DNA of 51,853 bases from positions 1 to 51,853 of the forward strand of contig NZ_JACJRS010000038.1 in NCBI RefSeq assembly GCF_014697375.1, read 5' to 3'. The notes beneath the pieces are model-generated. The model saw only the letters and a program-made list of their open reading frames with translations. It made no database searches and had not been told where the DNA came from. The position numbers were made by a program, and so were the translations under genes. Below, in pieces: positions 35,138-44,756 of the stretch. Numbering within the stretch: the stretch's first letter is position 1; each line of letters begins with the position of its first letter. The stretch comes from Phormidium sp. FACHB-1136 (GTDB taxonomy: Bacteria > Cyanobacteriota > Cyanobacteriia > Phormidesmidales > Phormidesmidaceae).

Positions 35138-36001
35138 ATGACCCTTAACCCTTCCGATTGTTACGCCATTCGCCACCTGATGACGGTGTGTGGTGACTAT
35201 GCCCGTCAGCAGGCTCAGATCGGCTTTCAGGTGTTTGAAAAAGGGGTTGATGACTATGTGACCACGGTGGATCGGGCGTTGGATCAGAAGCTGCTGACTG
35301 GGTTGCGGGCGCTCTTCCCGAAGGATGGCATTATTACCGAGGAAAATCGGGCGACGGTGCGCCAGTTTCAATCGACCCAGGGGCGGCTATGGTTGATCGA
35401 CCCCATCGACGGCACCGATGACTTTATCCACGGGCGGGCCGACTATGCGGTGATGGTGGGTCACCTGGTGGATGGTCAGCCCCAGGCGGGATGGATCTAT
35501 GCCCCGGCCCATGGTCGCCTCTATTGGGGAAATCCAGCGCAGGGGTTGTTTTGGCAGGAAGGGGAAGGTTCGCCACAGTCCTTGCCCCCCGTCAATCCGC
35601 CCCTTGTGCCTGGTCAGGGCTGGAATTTGGTGATTGGCGATAAGGATGAGCGGCGGTTTGGGGCAGCGTTGATGGCCCAGTTACCGGGGGTGAATTTTGT
35701 CCGGCTCGGCAGTTTCGGCCTTAAGGTGTTGCAGGTGATTACCGGGCAGGCGGGGCTGTATATCTATCTGAATGGTCGAGTGAAACTGTGGGATACCGTT
35801 GGCCCTCTGGCCTTGGCCCAAGCCGCTGGGCTGGTTTGTTGCGACCTAGAAGGCAAGCCCCTGGGCTTCACCGAACCCCAGGTAGACCCAGACACCGTGA
35901 TACATCGTCAGCCCATTGTGGTGGGTTGGCCCCAGTATGTTGACCAGTTTCGGCCCGCCATTCAGCGGGTGGTGACCGCCACCGTTGCTTCGCTCGCCTA
36001 G
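35138..36001 (+). CDS. Inositol monophosphatase / bisphosphate nucleotidase family protein
   Basis: 287 residues of the lithium-sensitive phosphatase fold. Metal ligands are visible: Glu in IITEENR, LIDPIDGTDDFIHG (D-P-I-D-G-T) and the later LWDTVGPLALAQAAG containing W-D. Substrate could be inositol phosphate, fructose bisphosphate or PAP (CysQ-like); the sequence alone does not decide. The segment between 140 and 175 is variable. A short purine-poor leader precedes ATG 35138, and an ATG in the same sequence (ATGACCCATC) eleven bases earlier is out of frame. Confidence 0.85.
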   Translation: MTLNPSDCYAIRHLMTVCGDYARQQAQIGFQVFEKGVDDYVTTVDRALDQKLLTGLRALFPKDGIITEENRATVRQFQSTQGRLWLIDPIDGTDDFIHGRADYAVMVGHLVDGQPQAGWIYAPAHGRLYWGNPAQGLFWQEGEGSPQSLPPVNPPLVPGQGWNLVIGDKDERRFGAALMAQLPGVNFVRLGSFGLKVLQVITGQAGLYIYLNGRVKLWDTVGPLALAQAAGLVCCDLEGKPLGFTEPQVDPDTVIHRQPIVVGWPQYVDQFRPAIQRVVTATVASLA

Positions 36002-36212
36002 ATCCCCTGGGAGATGCTAGCGCCTGCTAATTGGCGACCCTCTAGGATGGTTCTGTCCACCGGGATCTGCCCACCCAACAATGGATAACCGCAGGATCGG
36101 ATTAGCAACCTGTCAGGGCACAATAGGGATAGCATCTTGGGCCATGCCTCGGCTATAGCCCATGGGGATTGCCCCATTCCAGCCCATGATCTTTCCTTTA
36201 CGCTTGTCTGCT

Positions 36213-36896
36213 ATGCAGCCCGATACTTTCACCGAGCTTTATCCCCTCTTTAGTGCCGCCAGCCCCGAAACCGTGGAATGGCTGCTCTCCGTGGCTACCC
36301 ACCACGAATATCCCGCCAATCGGGCCGTGGTGATGGAGGACGCCTGGGGCAATGCCGTCTATTTCATCGAGGCGGGCTGGGTGAAGGTGCGTCGCCATGT
36401 GGATGATCGGTTTATTACCCTGGCGGTGTTGGGCAAAGGGGATTTCTTTGGGGAAATGGCGATTTTAGACGAATCCCCCCGTTCTACGGACGTGGTCGCC
36501 ATGACCGCTGTAACACTGATGAGCATCTCGGCCCAGCGCTTTATCCAAACTCTGTTTAAAGACTCCCAACTGCATCACCGTCTGCTGCAACTGATGGTGC
36601 AACGACTGCGCCAAACCAATCTGCGCCTGCAACTGCGCCAACAGCCCCCTGCGGTGAAATTGGCCAACACCCTGGTTTCCCTCCAGGAAGCCTATGGCCA
36701 ACCCGTAGAGGCTGGGGTTGAGATCCTGAACATGACGCCCCAGGATCTGGCGGATTTGTCAGACATCACCGCCGAAGAAGCCAACAAAATTATGGCCAAG
36801 TTAACGGAAAAAGGTTGGGTGATCTCTGATCCCAATCGGGCCGTCCTTACCCTTACCTCCCCCAAACAACTGGCCCACCTCGCGGGTCGCCTGTAA
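36213..36896 (+). CDS. Crp/Fnr-family transcriptional regulator
   Basis: 227 residues from ATG 36213; in-frame ATGs at 36162 and 36186 would add 17 or 9 residues. Residues 10-120 are a cyclic-nucleotide-binding beta roll with FITLAVLGKGDFFGEMAILDESPRSTDVVAMT; the phosphate-cassette residues G-E-M-A...R-S are present, so a nucleotide ligand is possible. A long helix (LLQLMVQRLRQTNLRLQLR) and winged helix (MTPQDLADLSDITAEEANKIMAKLTEKGWVI) follow. The target genes are unknown. It converges on the P-type ATPase gene. Confidence 0.88.
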   Translation: MQPDTFTELYPLFSAASPETVEWLLSVATHHEYPANRAVVMEDAWGNAVYFIEAGWVKVRRHVDDRFITLAVLGKGDFFGEMAILDESPRSTDVVAMTAVTLMSISAQRFIQTLFKDSQLHHRLLQLMVQRLRQTNLRLQLRQQPPAVKLANTLVSLQEAYGQPVEAGVEILNMTPQDLADLSDITAEEANKIMAKLTEKGWVISDPNRAVLTLTSPKQLAHLAGRL

Positions 36897-36990
36897 TGGC
36901 CCAGTCGTCCAACTCACCCATCCGTCGATGGCTATACCTCCCGTCCTTTTGTTCGCCTACTCCAATAGGGACATGGGCCAGGACTGGGCC

Positions 36991-39801
36991 TCAGTTCTGG
37001 GGATTGAGGCGGTTGGCGATGAGCGCTACCACCAGCATCGGCAGTGCCACGCCCAGGCAAATCAGCCCCTGCGTGAGGTTGAGGGGGGCGGTTTTAAACA
37101 GGATATTCATAAATTCAACTTGGCTAAAGATAACCTGAAACACCACCGCCACTAGGATACCGTAGCCGATGGCCGTGGCATCTCCTAGGGGCACTGTCAT
37201 CCCTTGCAGTCGTGCCGATAGGGAAGCCCAAAACTGGGTCATGCTGAGCAGGTAGATAATCCGTCCGGCGACGAGGGCTTGGATGGCCATGGTGCGGGCC
37301 AGGGCCAAGAGGTGTTGATCCGCGTCATTGCCATTGAGATCGGTGGAAATCCAGCCCAGATCAACCCCGTTGCGGCGCACCCACTCAAACATGCCGAAGA
37401 TCAAAATCCAGTTGAAGACGGAAATCAGGGCGATCCGGTGCAGCAACGGTTTAGACAATAGCGGCTGGTTGGGGTTGCGGGGGGGACGGTTCATCAAATT
37501 AAAGGACTTAGGCTCGAAGGCAAGGGGCACGGTCATGGCGATGGAGTTGACCATATTTAGCCACAGCACTTGCAATGAAAGGATGGGCAGCACGTCGCCC
37601 CGGCCAATCAGCACGCTGAGCAGAATGGTCATGGATTCGCCGCCGTTGACGGGCAGGATGAAGGCGATGGCTTTCATCAGGTTGCGAAAGACGTTGCGTC
37701 CTTCCTCCACCGCTGCTTTGATGGAGGCAAAGTTGTCGTCGGTCAGAATCATATCGGCGGCTTCCTTGGCCACCTCGGTGCCCGCCTTGCCCATGGCAAT
37801 GCCGATGTCCGCCTGCTTCAGGGCGGGGGCATCGTTCACCCCATCTCCGGTCATCGCGACGATGTGGCCCTTGGCTTGCAGGGCTTCCACCAGGCGCAAT
37901 TTCTGCTCTGGGGCTACTCGCGCAAACACGGAGCCATTCTGGACGGCGTTGGTCAGTTCGGTGGCGTCAAACGTGGCCAGTTCCTTCCCGGTGTAGGCGA
38001 TCACCTCCTCGGTGGTACTCAAGCCCATGCGGTCGGCAATGGCGGCGGCGGTGACTTTGTGATCCCCGGTGATCATCTTCACCTCGATTCCGGCGGTTTG
38101 ACAGGCTTCCACGGCGCGGATGGCCTCGGAACGGGGCGGGTCGATCATGCCCTGCAAGCCTAGGAAGACCATCTCGGTTTTGAGGTCGTCGTGGTCGAAG
38201 TGGTGACCGTGGAACGCTTTCCCCCCAAAGGCCAGCACCCGTAGCCCCCGTGAGGCCATGCGTTCCGCCTGGAGGAACACATGATCCCGGTTGATCGGCT
38301 GGGCGGTGCCGTCCCCCATCCGCACCGCATCGCAGCGATCCACCACCGCTTCCACAGACCCCTTGATCAATAGCCACTGCCCCTCGCCGTCCTGCTGGTG
38401 CAGGGTGGCCATGTACTGAAATTCTGACTCGAAGGGGATGCTGTCAATGCGAGGATAGCTGGCGTTGAGTTCCTTGCGGTCAAACCCGGCCTTTCGTGCC
38501 GCCACCAGCAAGGCTCCCTCGGTGGGATCGCCCACCACACTCCAGTCGTGGTCTTTGTGTTCCAGTTCTGAATCATTGCAGAGCATTCCCGCCTGCAAAC
38601 ACTGGCGCAGAGGCAGGGACAAGGCATCCGGCGGCACGGGGTTGTCTTCGCCATCGCGCAGTTCGCCGTGGGGGGCATAGCCCACGCCTGTTATGTCGTA
38701 GTGATGACCACCCGCGTAGAGGGTTTGGACGGTCATCTGGTTTTCGGTCAGGGTTCCGGTTTTGTCGGAACAGATCACCGTGGCGCTGCCCAGGGTTTCC
38801 ACGGCGGGCAACTTGCGCACAATGGCATTGCGCTTGGCCATGCGCGACACCCCAATGGCCAGGGTAATCGTCACCACGGCGGGCAAGCCTTCGGGAATGG
38901 CGCTCACCGCCAGGGCCACGGCGGCCTCAAACATCTCTAGCGGCGAATTGCCCCAGCCCAGCCCCACCGCAAAGGTGACTGCCGCCACGGTGAGAATGAC
39001 GTACAGCAGGGTTTTGCTGAAGCGGTCAAACTTGCGGGTCAGGGGCGTGACCAGGTTGGTGCTCTCCTGCATCAGCTTGGAGATGCGCCCGGTTTCGGTA
39101 CTCAGCCCGGTGGCGACGACGATGCCTTCTCCCTGGCCAAAGGTGACAAAGCTCCCCGCATAGGCCATGTTGTGACGGTCGGCAAGGCTGGTATCCGCAG
39201 GCAGGCTGTCCAGATCCGGCTGCTTTTCCACGGCAACGGATTCCCCGGTTAGGGCAGATTCGTTAATTTGCAGGGTGCGCCCCCGCAGCAGCCGCAAATC
39301 GGCGGGCACCTTGTCACCAGAGTTCAGCAGCACCACATCCCCCGGCACCAAATCGCGGGAGGACACCTGCTGGGTCTGGCCATCTCGGCGCACCATGGCC
39401 TCGGTTTCCACCGCCGCCGCCAGGGCCGCAATGGCGCTTTCTGCTTTGGATTCCTGGACAAAGCCAATGATGGCATTGATCACCGTCACGCCCCAGATCA
39501 CCCCGGCATTCGTCCAAGACCCCAGCAGCGCCTTGATCAACCCCGCCATCAGCAAAATGTAGAGCAAGGGCTGATTGAACTGGAGTAGGAACAAAAGGAT
39601 CGGATGCTTGCCCTGTTTGCCCTTAATTTCGTTGGGGCCGTAGCGATCTAACCGAGCATGGCTTTCCTTCTTTGCAAGACCCTGATCGGGATGGACCCCC
39701 AACTGCTGGGTTACGACCTGGGCTGACACATGGTGCCACGCCAACTCCTCTGCACTGGGCCGAGGGGAAGGGGGCTGGGACGGGGAAAGGGACTGTGCCA
39801 T
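36991..39801 (-). CDS. P-type (P2) cation-transporting ATPase
   Basis: 936 residues. TGES (185-188), PEGLP (303-307), phosphorylation Asp346 in CSDKTGTLTEN, and TGDGVNDAPALK are all present, so the enzyme should be active. The N-terminal 90 residues contain a P2-type amphipathic segment (GLAKKESHARLDRYGPNEI). TM5 has N719 and E722 (LPVNGGESM) as in calcium pumps, but TM6 reads LNMVNSIAM (748-756), with Asn752 and Ser753 where SERCA has Thr799-Asp800. Calcium specificity is therefore doubtful; Na, K or another cation is possible. It carries an unusual tandem repeat in its leader. Confidence 0.92.
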   Translation of the reverse strand: MAQSLSPSQPPSPRPSAEELAWHHVSAQVVTQQLGVHPDQGLAKKESHARLDRYGPNEIKGKQGKHPILLFLLQFNQPLLYILLMAGLIKALLGSWTNAGVIWGVTVINAIIGFVQESKAESAIAALAAAVETEAMVRRDGQTQQVSSRDLVPGDVVLLNSGDKVPADLRLLRGRTLQINESALTGESVAVEKQPDLDSLPADTSLADRHNMAYAGSFVTFGQGEGIVVATGLSTETGRISKLMQESTNLVTPLTRKFDRFSKTLLYVILTVAAVTFAVGLGWGNSPLEMFEAAVALAVSAIPEGLPAVVTITLAIGVSRMAKRNAIVRKLPAVETLGSATVICSDKTGTLTENQMTVQTLYAGGHHYDITGVGYAPHGELRDGEDNPVPPDALSLPLRQCLQAGMLCNDSELEHKDHDWSVVGDPTEGALLVAARKAGFDRKELNASYPRIDSIPFESEFQYMATLHQQDGEGQWLLIKGSVEAVVDRCDAVRMGDGTAQPINRDHVFLQAERMASRGLRVLAFGGKAFHGHHFDHDDLKTEMVFLGLQGMIDPPRSEAIRAVEACQTAGIEVKMITGDHKVTAAAIADRMGLSTTEEVIAYTGKELATFDATELTNAVQNGSVFARVAPEQKLRLVEALQAKGHIVAMTGDGVNDAPALKQADIGIAMGKAGTEVAKEAADMILTDDNFASIKAAVEEGRNVFRNLMKAIAFILPVNGGESMTILLSVLIGRGDVLPILSLQVLWLNMVNSIAMTVPLAFEPKSFNLMNRPPRNPNQPLLSKPLLHRIALISVFNWILIFGMFEWVRRNGVDLGWISTDLNGNDADQHLLALARTMAIQALVAGRIIYLLSMTQFWASLSARLQGMTVPLGDATAIGYGILVAVVFQVIFSQVEFMNILFKTAPLNLTQGLICLGVALPMLVVALIANRLNPQN

Positions 39802-40200
39802 AGCACATCTTCCTTGATGAACAAAACAGGCTTGATACCCAAAACAGGCTTGATGCCCAAAACAGGGTGATGCCCAACGACCATCCTAGGCAACACCTCA
39901 AGTCCAGTCAGCACCAGAGTGGGCATCGTAGATCGGGGGGAGACCGGAGACCAGTCACCGATACTGCCAAGTGGGCTGTTTTACCTAGAGTGCGTTGTCG
40001 TGCGGATCCAACCTGGCCTTTAGACATTACCGGATCGGTCGCTTAGGCTACCTCTATAGTAAGGAAGAATTTTTGTACCGTCTCCGGGCTCCTTTTCCGA
40101 TCCGCTCTGGGAATCCGTAGGCAACCCATCTCAAACTCAGACGGGGCATCGGGATTCATGGCAACAGAAAACCTGATAGGCCATCCTCTCTGTTCCTGGG
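39802..40200. other. Intergenic region upstream of the P-type ATPase
   Basis: About 400 bases: the ATPase promoter and leader, and the end of the ftsE-like transcript. The tandem repeat at 39823-39875 is the only structured part seen. No terminator for the ftsE-like gene was found. Confidence 0.5.
39823..39875 (-). repeat. Three-copy 18-bp tandem repeat in the ATPase leader
   Basis: AAAACAGGCTTGATACCC, AAAACAGGCTTGATGCCC and AAAACAGGGTGATGCCC (the last lacks one base) follow each other directly. Read in the gene direction the units are GGGCATCAAGCCTGTTTT-like, ending 21 bases before the ATG, with a fourth decayed unit GTTCATCAAGGAAG carrying the ribosome site. Confidence 0.88.
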
Positions 40201-41100
40201 TTAACGCACTAGGTGGTGAAGGCGACCGTTTCGGATTTGCACCACGGGATGGTTGGAGATCCGCACCAACTGCTCATCGTGGGTGGTGACGATGACGGTG
40301 ATGCCGATGGAGTTGAGCTTTTTGAGAATTTTGATTACCTGGAGGGAGTTGTCGGCATCCAGATTTCCGGTGGGTTCATCAGCCAGCAACAGGGGCGGCG
40401 TGTTGACCACGGCACGGGCAATGCTGACCCGCTGCTGTTCGCCCCCTGAGAGTTCGTCTGGGAAACACTGGGCCTTATTTTGAAGCCCCACCATTTTTAG
40501 GGCAGGCCACAGGCGGCGATGCACTTCCTTGCGGGTAAACCCCTGCGCCCACAGGACAAAAGCGACATTTTCAGCCACGGTGCGGCGAGGAATCAGTTTG
40601 TAATCTTGAAACACCACCCCAATACGACGGCGCATCATCGCCAGTTTGTTGCCCCGCAGTTTGGCGATGGGTTCGTTGGCGACGAGGATGTCTCCGCTCG
40701 TGGGCCGCTCATAGCCGTAGAGCAGCTTGAGTAGGGTGGATTTGCCCGAACCCGACGGCCCGGTCACAAACAAAAAGTCGCCCTGGTTCACGGTCAGACT
40801 CACGTCGGTGAGGGCGGTGCTGCCGTTGGGGTAAAATTTCCCCACCTGGTTGAGGGTGACGATGGCCGCAGCGGGAGCCTTGGTGTCACCCTGGGCGGTG
40901 GCAGACTGGGAGGGGGCGTTGGATTTAGGCGTAGTAGGGCGTGAGGTCACAGGGGTAGGCGACTGGGATGGCGCGGGCAGGTCTTGGGCGGAGGAGTCAG
41001 GAATGACCAGGTTGAAGCGATCTTGCAGGTGTGCCCGCACCGATGCGGGCAGTTGGCTCAGACGAGGGTCATCCGTGGAGCGAGGGACAACGGAGGTCAT
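40201..41100 (-). CDS. ftsE: FtsE-like ABC ATPase with an N-terminal extension
   Basis: 299 residues. The last 220 are an FtsE-type ATPase: [13 protein letters not shown]-like start, Walker [10 protein letters not shown] (114-122), Q-loop VFQDYKLI, signature [15 protein letters not shown], Walker [13 protein letters not shown] and TTHDEQLV. The first 80 residues are an unusual Pro/Ser/Thr-rich extension with one predicted helix ([21 protein letters not shown]). FtsE normally pairs with FtsX to activate cell-wall hydrolases in division; no ftsX lies in the window. Start ATG 41100 could be later if the extension is not translated, but the frame is well coded. Confidence 0.85.
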   Translation of the reverse strand: MTSVVPRSTDDPRLSQLPASVRAHLQDRFNLVIPDSSAQDLPAPSQSPTPVTSRPTTPKSNAPSQSATAQGDTKAPAAAIVTLNQVGKFYPNGSTALTDVSLTVNQGDFLFVTGPSGSGKSTLLKLLYGYERPTSGDILVANEPIAKLRGNKLAMMRRRIGVVFQDYKLIPRRTVAENVAFVLWAQGFTRKEVHRRLWPALKMVGLQNKAQCFPDELSGGEQQRVSIARAVVNTPPLLLADEPTGNLDADNSLQVIKILKKLNSIGITVIVTTHDEQLVRISNHPVVQIRNGRLHHLVR

Positions 41101-41299
41101 GGGGAACAGGTCCTAACTGGATACGACAGGGAGAGTGAGGCTCTAGCACCCTTACCGGAGTCGGCATGGGGTTCATCGCGTGGCTGTTGGGTGGCTATTG
41201 TACTGGAAAGCCTTGGATTGGTTAATCACTGATTGGCTTTCTCAATCGTTTGTCATCGCCGACTAGGGGCTCAAGGGGGCCACGCCAGCCGCCCATTCC

Positions 41300-41467
41300 C
41301 TAGGTCAACGAAATGACAATCATCCCTACCACAATCACCAACACCAGCCAGGTCAGGGCGTCAATTTTGACCTCGCCCCCACCCCCATCGGCGCGGGTCG
41401 CATAAATGATCACCCCCACCACCATAAAAATCACCACCAAGTCCAACCCGGTAAACACAGCATCCAC
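41300..41467 (-). CDS. Small membrane protein with two predicted helices (55 residues), unknown
   Basis: An open frame of 55 codons starts at GTG 41467, with an in-frame TAG 15 bases upstream that fixes the N-terminus near there, and ends TAG at 41300-41302. The protein has two hydrophobic stretches, LDLVVIFMVVGVIIY and WLVLVIVVGMIVISL, joined by a turn ATRADGGGGEVKIDAL. Composition is highly membrane-like throughout, which is unusual for a chance frame. It lies between ftsE and ttcA on the minus strand. No known photosystem or NDH small subunit was recognised. Start codon and expression are unproven. Confidence 0.6.
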   Translation of the reverse strand: MDAVFTGLDLVVIFMVVGVIIYATRADGGGGEVKIDALTWLVLVIVVGMIVISLT

Positions 41468-41617
41468 CCGTGAGGAACAACCCTATTGCCTTTAGGATAG
41501 TGGGCTACCAAGAAAATGGCGCAGTGCCGATGGTGCGGTTCATCTTGGTAGGATAGATGGGCACATTCTCATGGGGCCAGGGCCACGGTTGGCGCGGCAT
41601 GGCATAAGGCATCGTCT

Positions 41618-42538
41618 ATGGTTGGCGTACAGCACCCCACCTCCAACAGCTTTAAGAAACTCCAGGGCTTTTTGCGGGCTAGGGTGGGGCAGGCCATCCG
41701 AGACTACCGCATGATTGAGGAGGGCGACCGGGTGATGGTGTGCCTCTCCGGCGGTAAGGATTCCCACACGTTGCTGGATATTTTGCGCCACCTCCAGCGC
41801 AGTGCGCCCATTCAGTTTGAGCTTTTCGCCGTCAACCTCGACCAAAAACAACCCGGTTTTCCGGCCCACGTCTTGCCAGAGTATTTTGAGGCCGTTGGCG
41901 TTCCCTACCGCATTGTGGAGCAAGACACCTACAGCACCGTGAAGCGGGTCATCCCTGAGGGCAAAACCATGTGTGGGCTCTGCTCTCGACTGCGACGGGG
42001 CATTCTCTACCGAGTTGCCGCTGAGGAAGGAGCCACCAAAATTGCCCTCGGCCATCACCGGGACGACCTGATCGAAACCCTGTTCCTCAATATGTTCCAC
42101 GGTGGCACCCTAAAGGCCATGCCGCCCAAGTTGCTCACCGATGATCGCCGCCATGTGGTGATTCGACCCCTCGCCTACTGCCCAGAACGAGATATCGCCC
42201 GCTATGCCCGCTATCGCCAGTTCCCCATCATTCCCTGCACCCTCTGTGGATCCCAGGCCAACCTGCAACGAGCACAGATTAAACAGATGATCCAAGACTG
42301 GGAGAAACAATGGCCGGGACGTACCGACAGCCTCTTTCGCAGCTTACAGAACGTCGCCCCCTCCCAACTGGCCGACCCCAACCTGTTTAATTTCCACGAT
42401 CTAGAGAAACGACGCCTCTTCCCCAGCGAGGTCGTCAACGACGATGACGACCAGGGAAACGACCAGGGGATAGCCCTAGAGGAAGAGTTTAACCCCACCG
42501 CCCACTTGGCCATTGCCCCCTCATGGATCAATCCCTAG
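41618..42538 (+). CDS. ttcA: tRNA 2-thiocytidine synthetase TtcA
   Basis: 306 residues. PP-loop SGGKDS (44-49) binds ATP; Cys119 and Cys122 in MCGLCSR are the conserved pair that, with a further cysteine in PCTLCGS, forms the iron-sulfur/sulfur-carrying site. [19 protein letters not shown] is the TtcA subfamily motif. It would thiolate cytidine 32 of certain tRNAs. The C-terminal 50 residues are acidic ([11 protein letters not shown]) and variable. It begins with ATG 41618 and stands alone. Confidence 0.92.
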   Translation: MVGVQHPTSNSFKKLQGFLRARVGQAIRDYRMIEEGDRVMVCLSGGKDSHTLLDILRHLQRSAPIQFELFAVNLDQKQPGFPAHVLPEYFEAVGVPYRIVEQDTYSTVKRVIPEGKTMCGLCSRLRRGILYRVAAEEGATKIALGHHRDDLIETLFLNMFHGGTLKAMPPKLLTDDRRHVVIRPLAYCPERDIARYARYRQFPIIPCTLCGSQANLQRAQIKQMIQDWEKQWPGRTDSLFRSLQNVAPSQLADPNLFNFHDLEKRRLFPSEVVNDDDDQGNDQGIALEEEFNPTAHLAIAPSWINP

Positions 42539-42756
42539 GTGAGCGAAGGGCTTATAGCCATTTTCTAGTGGTTGATGGCTAATGACGCGATGATAAACTC
42601 GTCGATGTTGAACATGGTTTTGTCTTCATGAAACCGCTAGACTCCTTGATAGCTCTAGCCTTGGGAGACAAAACCTTCTCTTTGAAATTAGTTGCACATC
42701 GGGTTAGCAGTGGTTGCCCCAATTTACCTCAAAGGAGACTGCGCCCCGCTAGAGGA

Positions 42757-43458
42757 CTATAACGGTAACGGCATCTCAGCGGGGACACCTAGGCCCATGA
42801 AGTCAATCAACTGCCGCACCAGTTCCGGTTTAGTCACCGCTAGGATGGTAGAGCCGCTTTCGATGACGGAACTGCCGTTGGGAATGCTCAGGGCTTCGTG
42901 GGGGTGGGCCTGGTAGCCGATGATGAGGGTGCCCATCGGGAAACGGGAATCCTGGGCAATTTCGGCGACGCTACGCCCCACAATGGAGCAGGCGTTGGGA
43001 ATGGAGAGCTTCAGCACCTCAATTTGGCCCTGCTCGAAGTGCATCATGGCATCCACCTGGGGATATTCGATGGCATTGATCATGCGGTTGATGGCCAGCT
43101 CAACGGTGCTCATGATGTGGGTAGCCCCAGCAAGGCGGTAGGGTTCCGCAAAGTCACGATCACTCATTCGCACAATAATCTGCGGTACCCCATAGTGCTT
43201 GCACAGGGTCACCAGGGCCAAGTTGAGGGCATCTTCCTGGAGGGTGCCGATGACGACCCCAGCTTTGCGAATCCCAGCTTCTAGGAGCACGGTGGTGTTC
43301 ACAGCGCTGCCCTCAAAGGCCATCACACCAATCTTTTCGCGGGCCTGCTGACACACCAAGGGGTTACTATCTACCACGGCAATCGTATGGCCCATCGTCA
43401 ACAGCGTTTTAGCCAGTTCCGTGCCCATCCGTCCCATGCCAGCGATCACGATATACAT
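42757..43458 (-). CDS. TrkA/KtrA-type NAD-binding regulatory subunit
   Basis: 233 residues. RCK_N: MYIVIAGMGRMGTELAKTLLTMGHTIAVVDSNP, a Rossmann GxGxxG followed by the acidic end of beta-2, then VMAFEGSAVNTTVLLEAGI. RCK_C from about 145: LKLSIPNACSIVGRSVAEI...GTLIIGY. Such proteins gate potassium channels or Trk/Ktr transporters through NAD(H) or ATP. The membrane subunit is not next to it. An ATG at 43458 is preceded by AGGAGG in the sense direction, a strong ribosome site. Confidence 0.9.
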   Translation of the reverse strand: MYIVIAGMGRMGTELAKTLLTMGHTIAVVDSNPLVCQQAREKIGVMAFEGSAVNTTVLLEAGIRKAGVVIGTLQEDALNLALVTLCKHYGVPQIIVRMSDRDFAEPYRLAGATHIMSTVELAINRMINAIEYPQVDAMMHFEQGQIEVLKLSIPNACSIVGRSVAEIAQDSRFPMGTLIIGYQAHPHEALSIPNGSSVIESGSTILAVTKPELVRQLIDFMGLGVPAEMPLPL

Positions 43459-43550
43459 GCTTCCTCCTACCCTTGCGCCTATCCTAGCCGAGGTTTTGGC
43501 CCAGCAGACCTTTGGCTGAAGCGATCTTGGAATCCAGTCCTAGGCTGTTC

Positions 43551-43856
43551 CTAGGAATCAGTCCCAAGGGGATCGTCTTGGGTAATCGCCCCATCAAACC
43601 GCTCGGCCAACGCCAGAAACTCCTGCCCCCACCCACTGCTGAGGCTCACCTCCTGCATCGGCCCAGTAGGGGCAAAGAGGATACCCATCGACAGATTTGG
43701 GTATCCCCCCGACCGCAACGCCGCGATGATGGCATTCAGTTCCGCCAGCGCATCGTCCTGGTCAATCCACGACGACCACGAAAAGTCATTATCGGGATGG
43801 GCCACTAGCGCCCTAGCGTCCTCAAAAACGGCGATGAGTTGATCAACCTTCGGCAT
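43551..43856 (-). CDS. Hypothetical protein
   Basis: 101 residues from ATG 43856 (an in-frame start 21 bases earlier is possible). No family recognised. It is acidic and soluble, with segments LIAVFEDARALVAHPDNDFSW and LAELNAIIAALRSGG likely helical and GILFAPTGPMQEVSL likely strand, so a small alpha/beta fold. Codon use matches the neighbours. It lies 92 bases upstream of the trkA-like gene on the same strand and could share its transcript. Confidence 0.55.
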   Translation of the reverse strand: MPKVDQLIAVFEDARALVAHPDNDFSWSSWIDQDDALAELNAIIAALRSGGYPNLSMGILFAPTGPMQEVSLSSGWGQEFLALAERFDGAITQDDPLGTDS

Positions 43857-44201
43857 TATCGTCAACCTAGGGGGCATGGCGAGCTGATATCAGGCGTAAC
43901 GTACCCATTGCGCGAAACTCATGACGTGAACAAGCCTCGCCCATTGCAACTATCTCTACACAATCGGCAACAGTTCGTTGCATAGATAAAAATTTTACAA
44001 ATCTATAGAGAATTTTCGATTTCGTTGAATCGCGGCCAGGGATCGCCACAGACCCAGAACCTAATCAACGAGCCTGTCAGGCTGATGGCTCGGTCGAAAC
44101 CTCTAGGTAGTGCATGGCTTCGCGGATGCACCCTACGCGATGGGCCAAAGATTTTGCATTGGGTAAGACCACCGCGCACCCAAATACCGTAGGGGTCAGG
44201 T

Positions 44202-44231
44202 CTTCTGCCCCTCCTCCTTCTGCCCCTCCTG
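44202..44231. repeat. 15-bp tandem direct repeat
   Basis: CTTCTGCCCCTCCTC (44202-44216) and CTTCTGCCCCTCCTG (44217-44231) are adjacent, differing only in the last base. Confidence 0.8.
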
Positions 44232-44680
44232 CCTCTTTGACGGATCTGGATCTTGGCCAGGTTTGTCAGGCCGCCACGTAGAACTGAGGAATTCCCGACG
44301 GCCATGGTCTAGGTGGGAATATTCTGCGCTAAAAGATTTAAGGATCGTTATTTTGTTATTGTTCTAATTTAATTTTAATAACAACACAAATTTAACTGAT
44401 AGAGTTTATCAAGCTTTGAATAGGATTTTGAATCATTGGAAGCTGATAGAAGGCTATTTAAGCCGTTAAGGTCTGATTTCCGCCCCTAGTTGTTCTCAGC
44501 ACCCCTTCTCAAGGCTCTGGGGCTGTGCACATAATCCAAACAGCCGAAACACCCTGGGCTGCGTCAGACCCCATTGACTCAGACCAAGTTTGAAAACAGA
44601 TCCCCTGGGGGTGCCTTGCCGTGGCGGGTCGCCTATCCCCACACCGCAAAGCGCCCCTGGGTGAACTGTTGCCTAGATTT

Positions 44681-44756
44681 GATCCCCCTAAATCCCCCTT
44701 GGGAAGGGGGACTTTGACTCCAGTTCCCCCCTTCCCAAGGGGGGGCAGGGGGGATC
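44681..44756. repeat. Two-hairpin GC-rich repeat, type A copy 3
   Basis: Begins GATCCCCCTAAATCCCCCTT, centre GGGGGACTTTGACTCCAGTT, end GGGGGGATC. It ends 38 bases before the chlL start, so it lies in the chlL leader if the promoter is upstream. Confidence 0.92.

Noticed and set aside
36896-37138. 80-codon open frame on the plus strand after the Crp-like gene
   Set aside because: It runs into the 3' end of the P-type ATPase on the other strand and its residues look like antisense coding.
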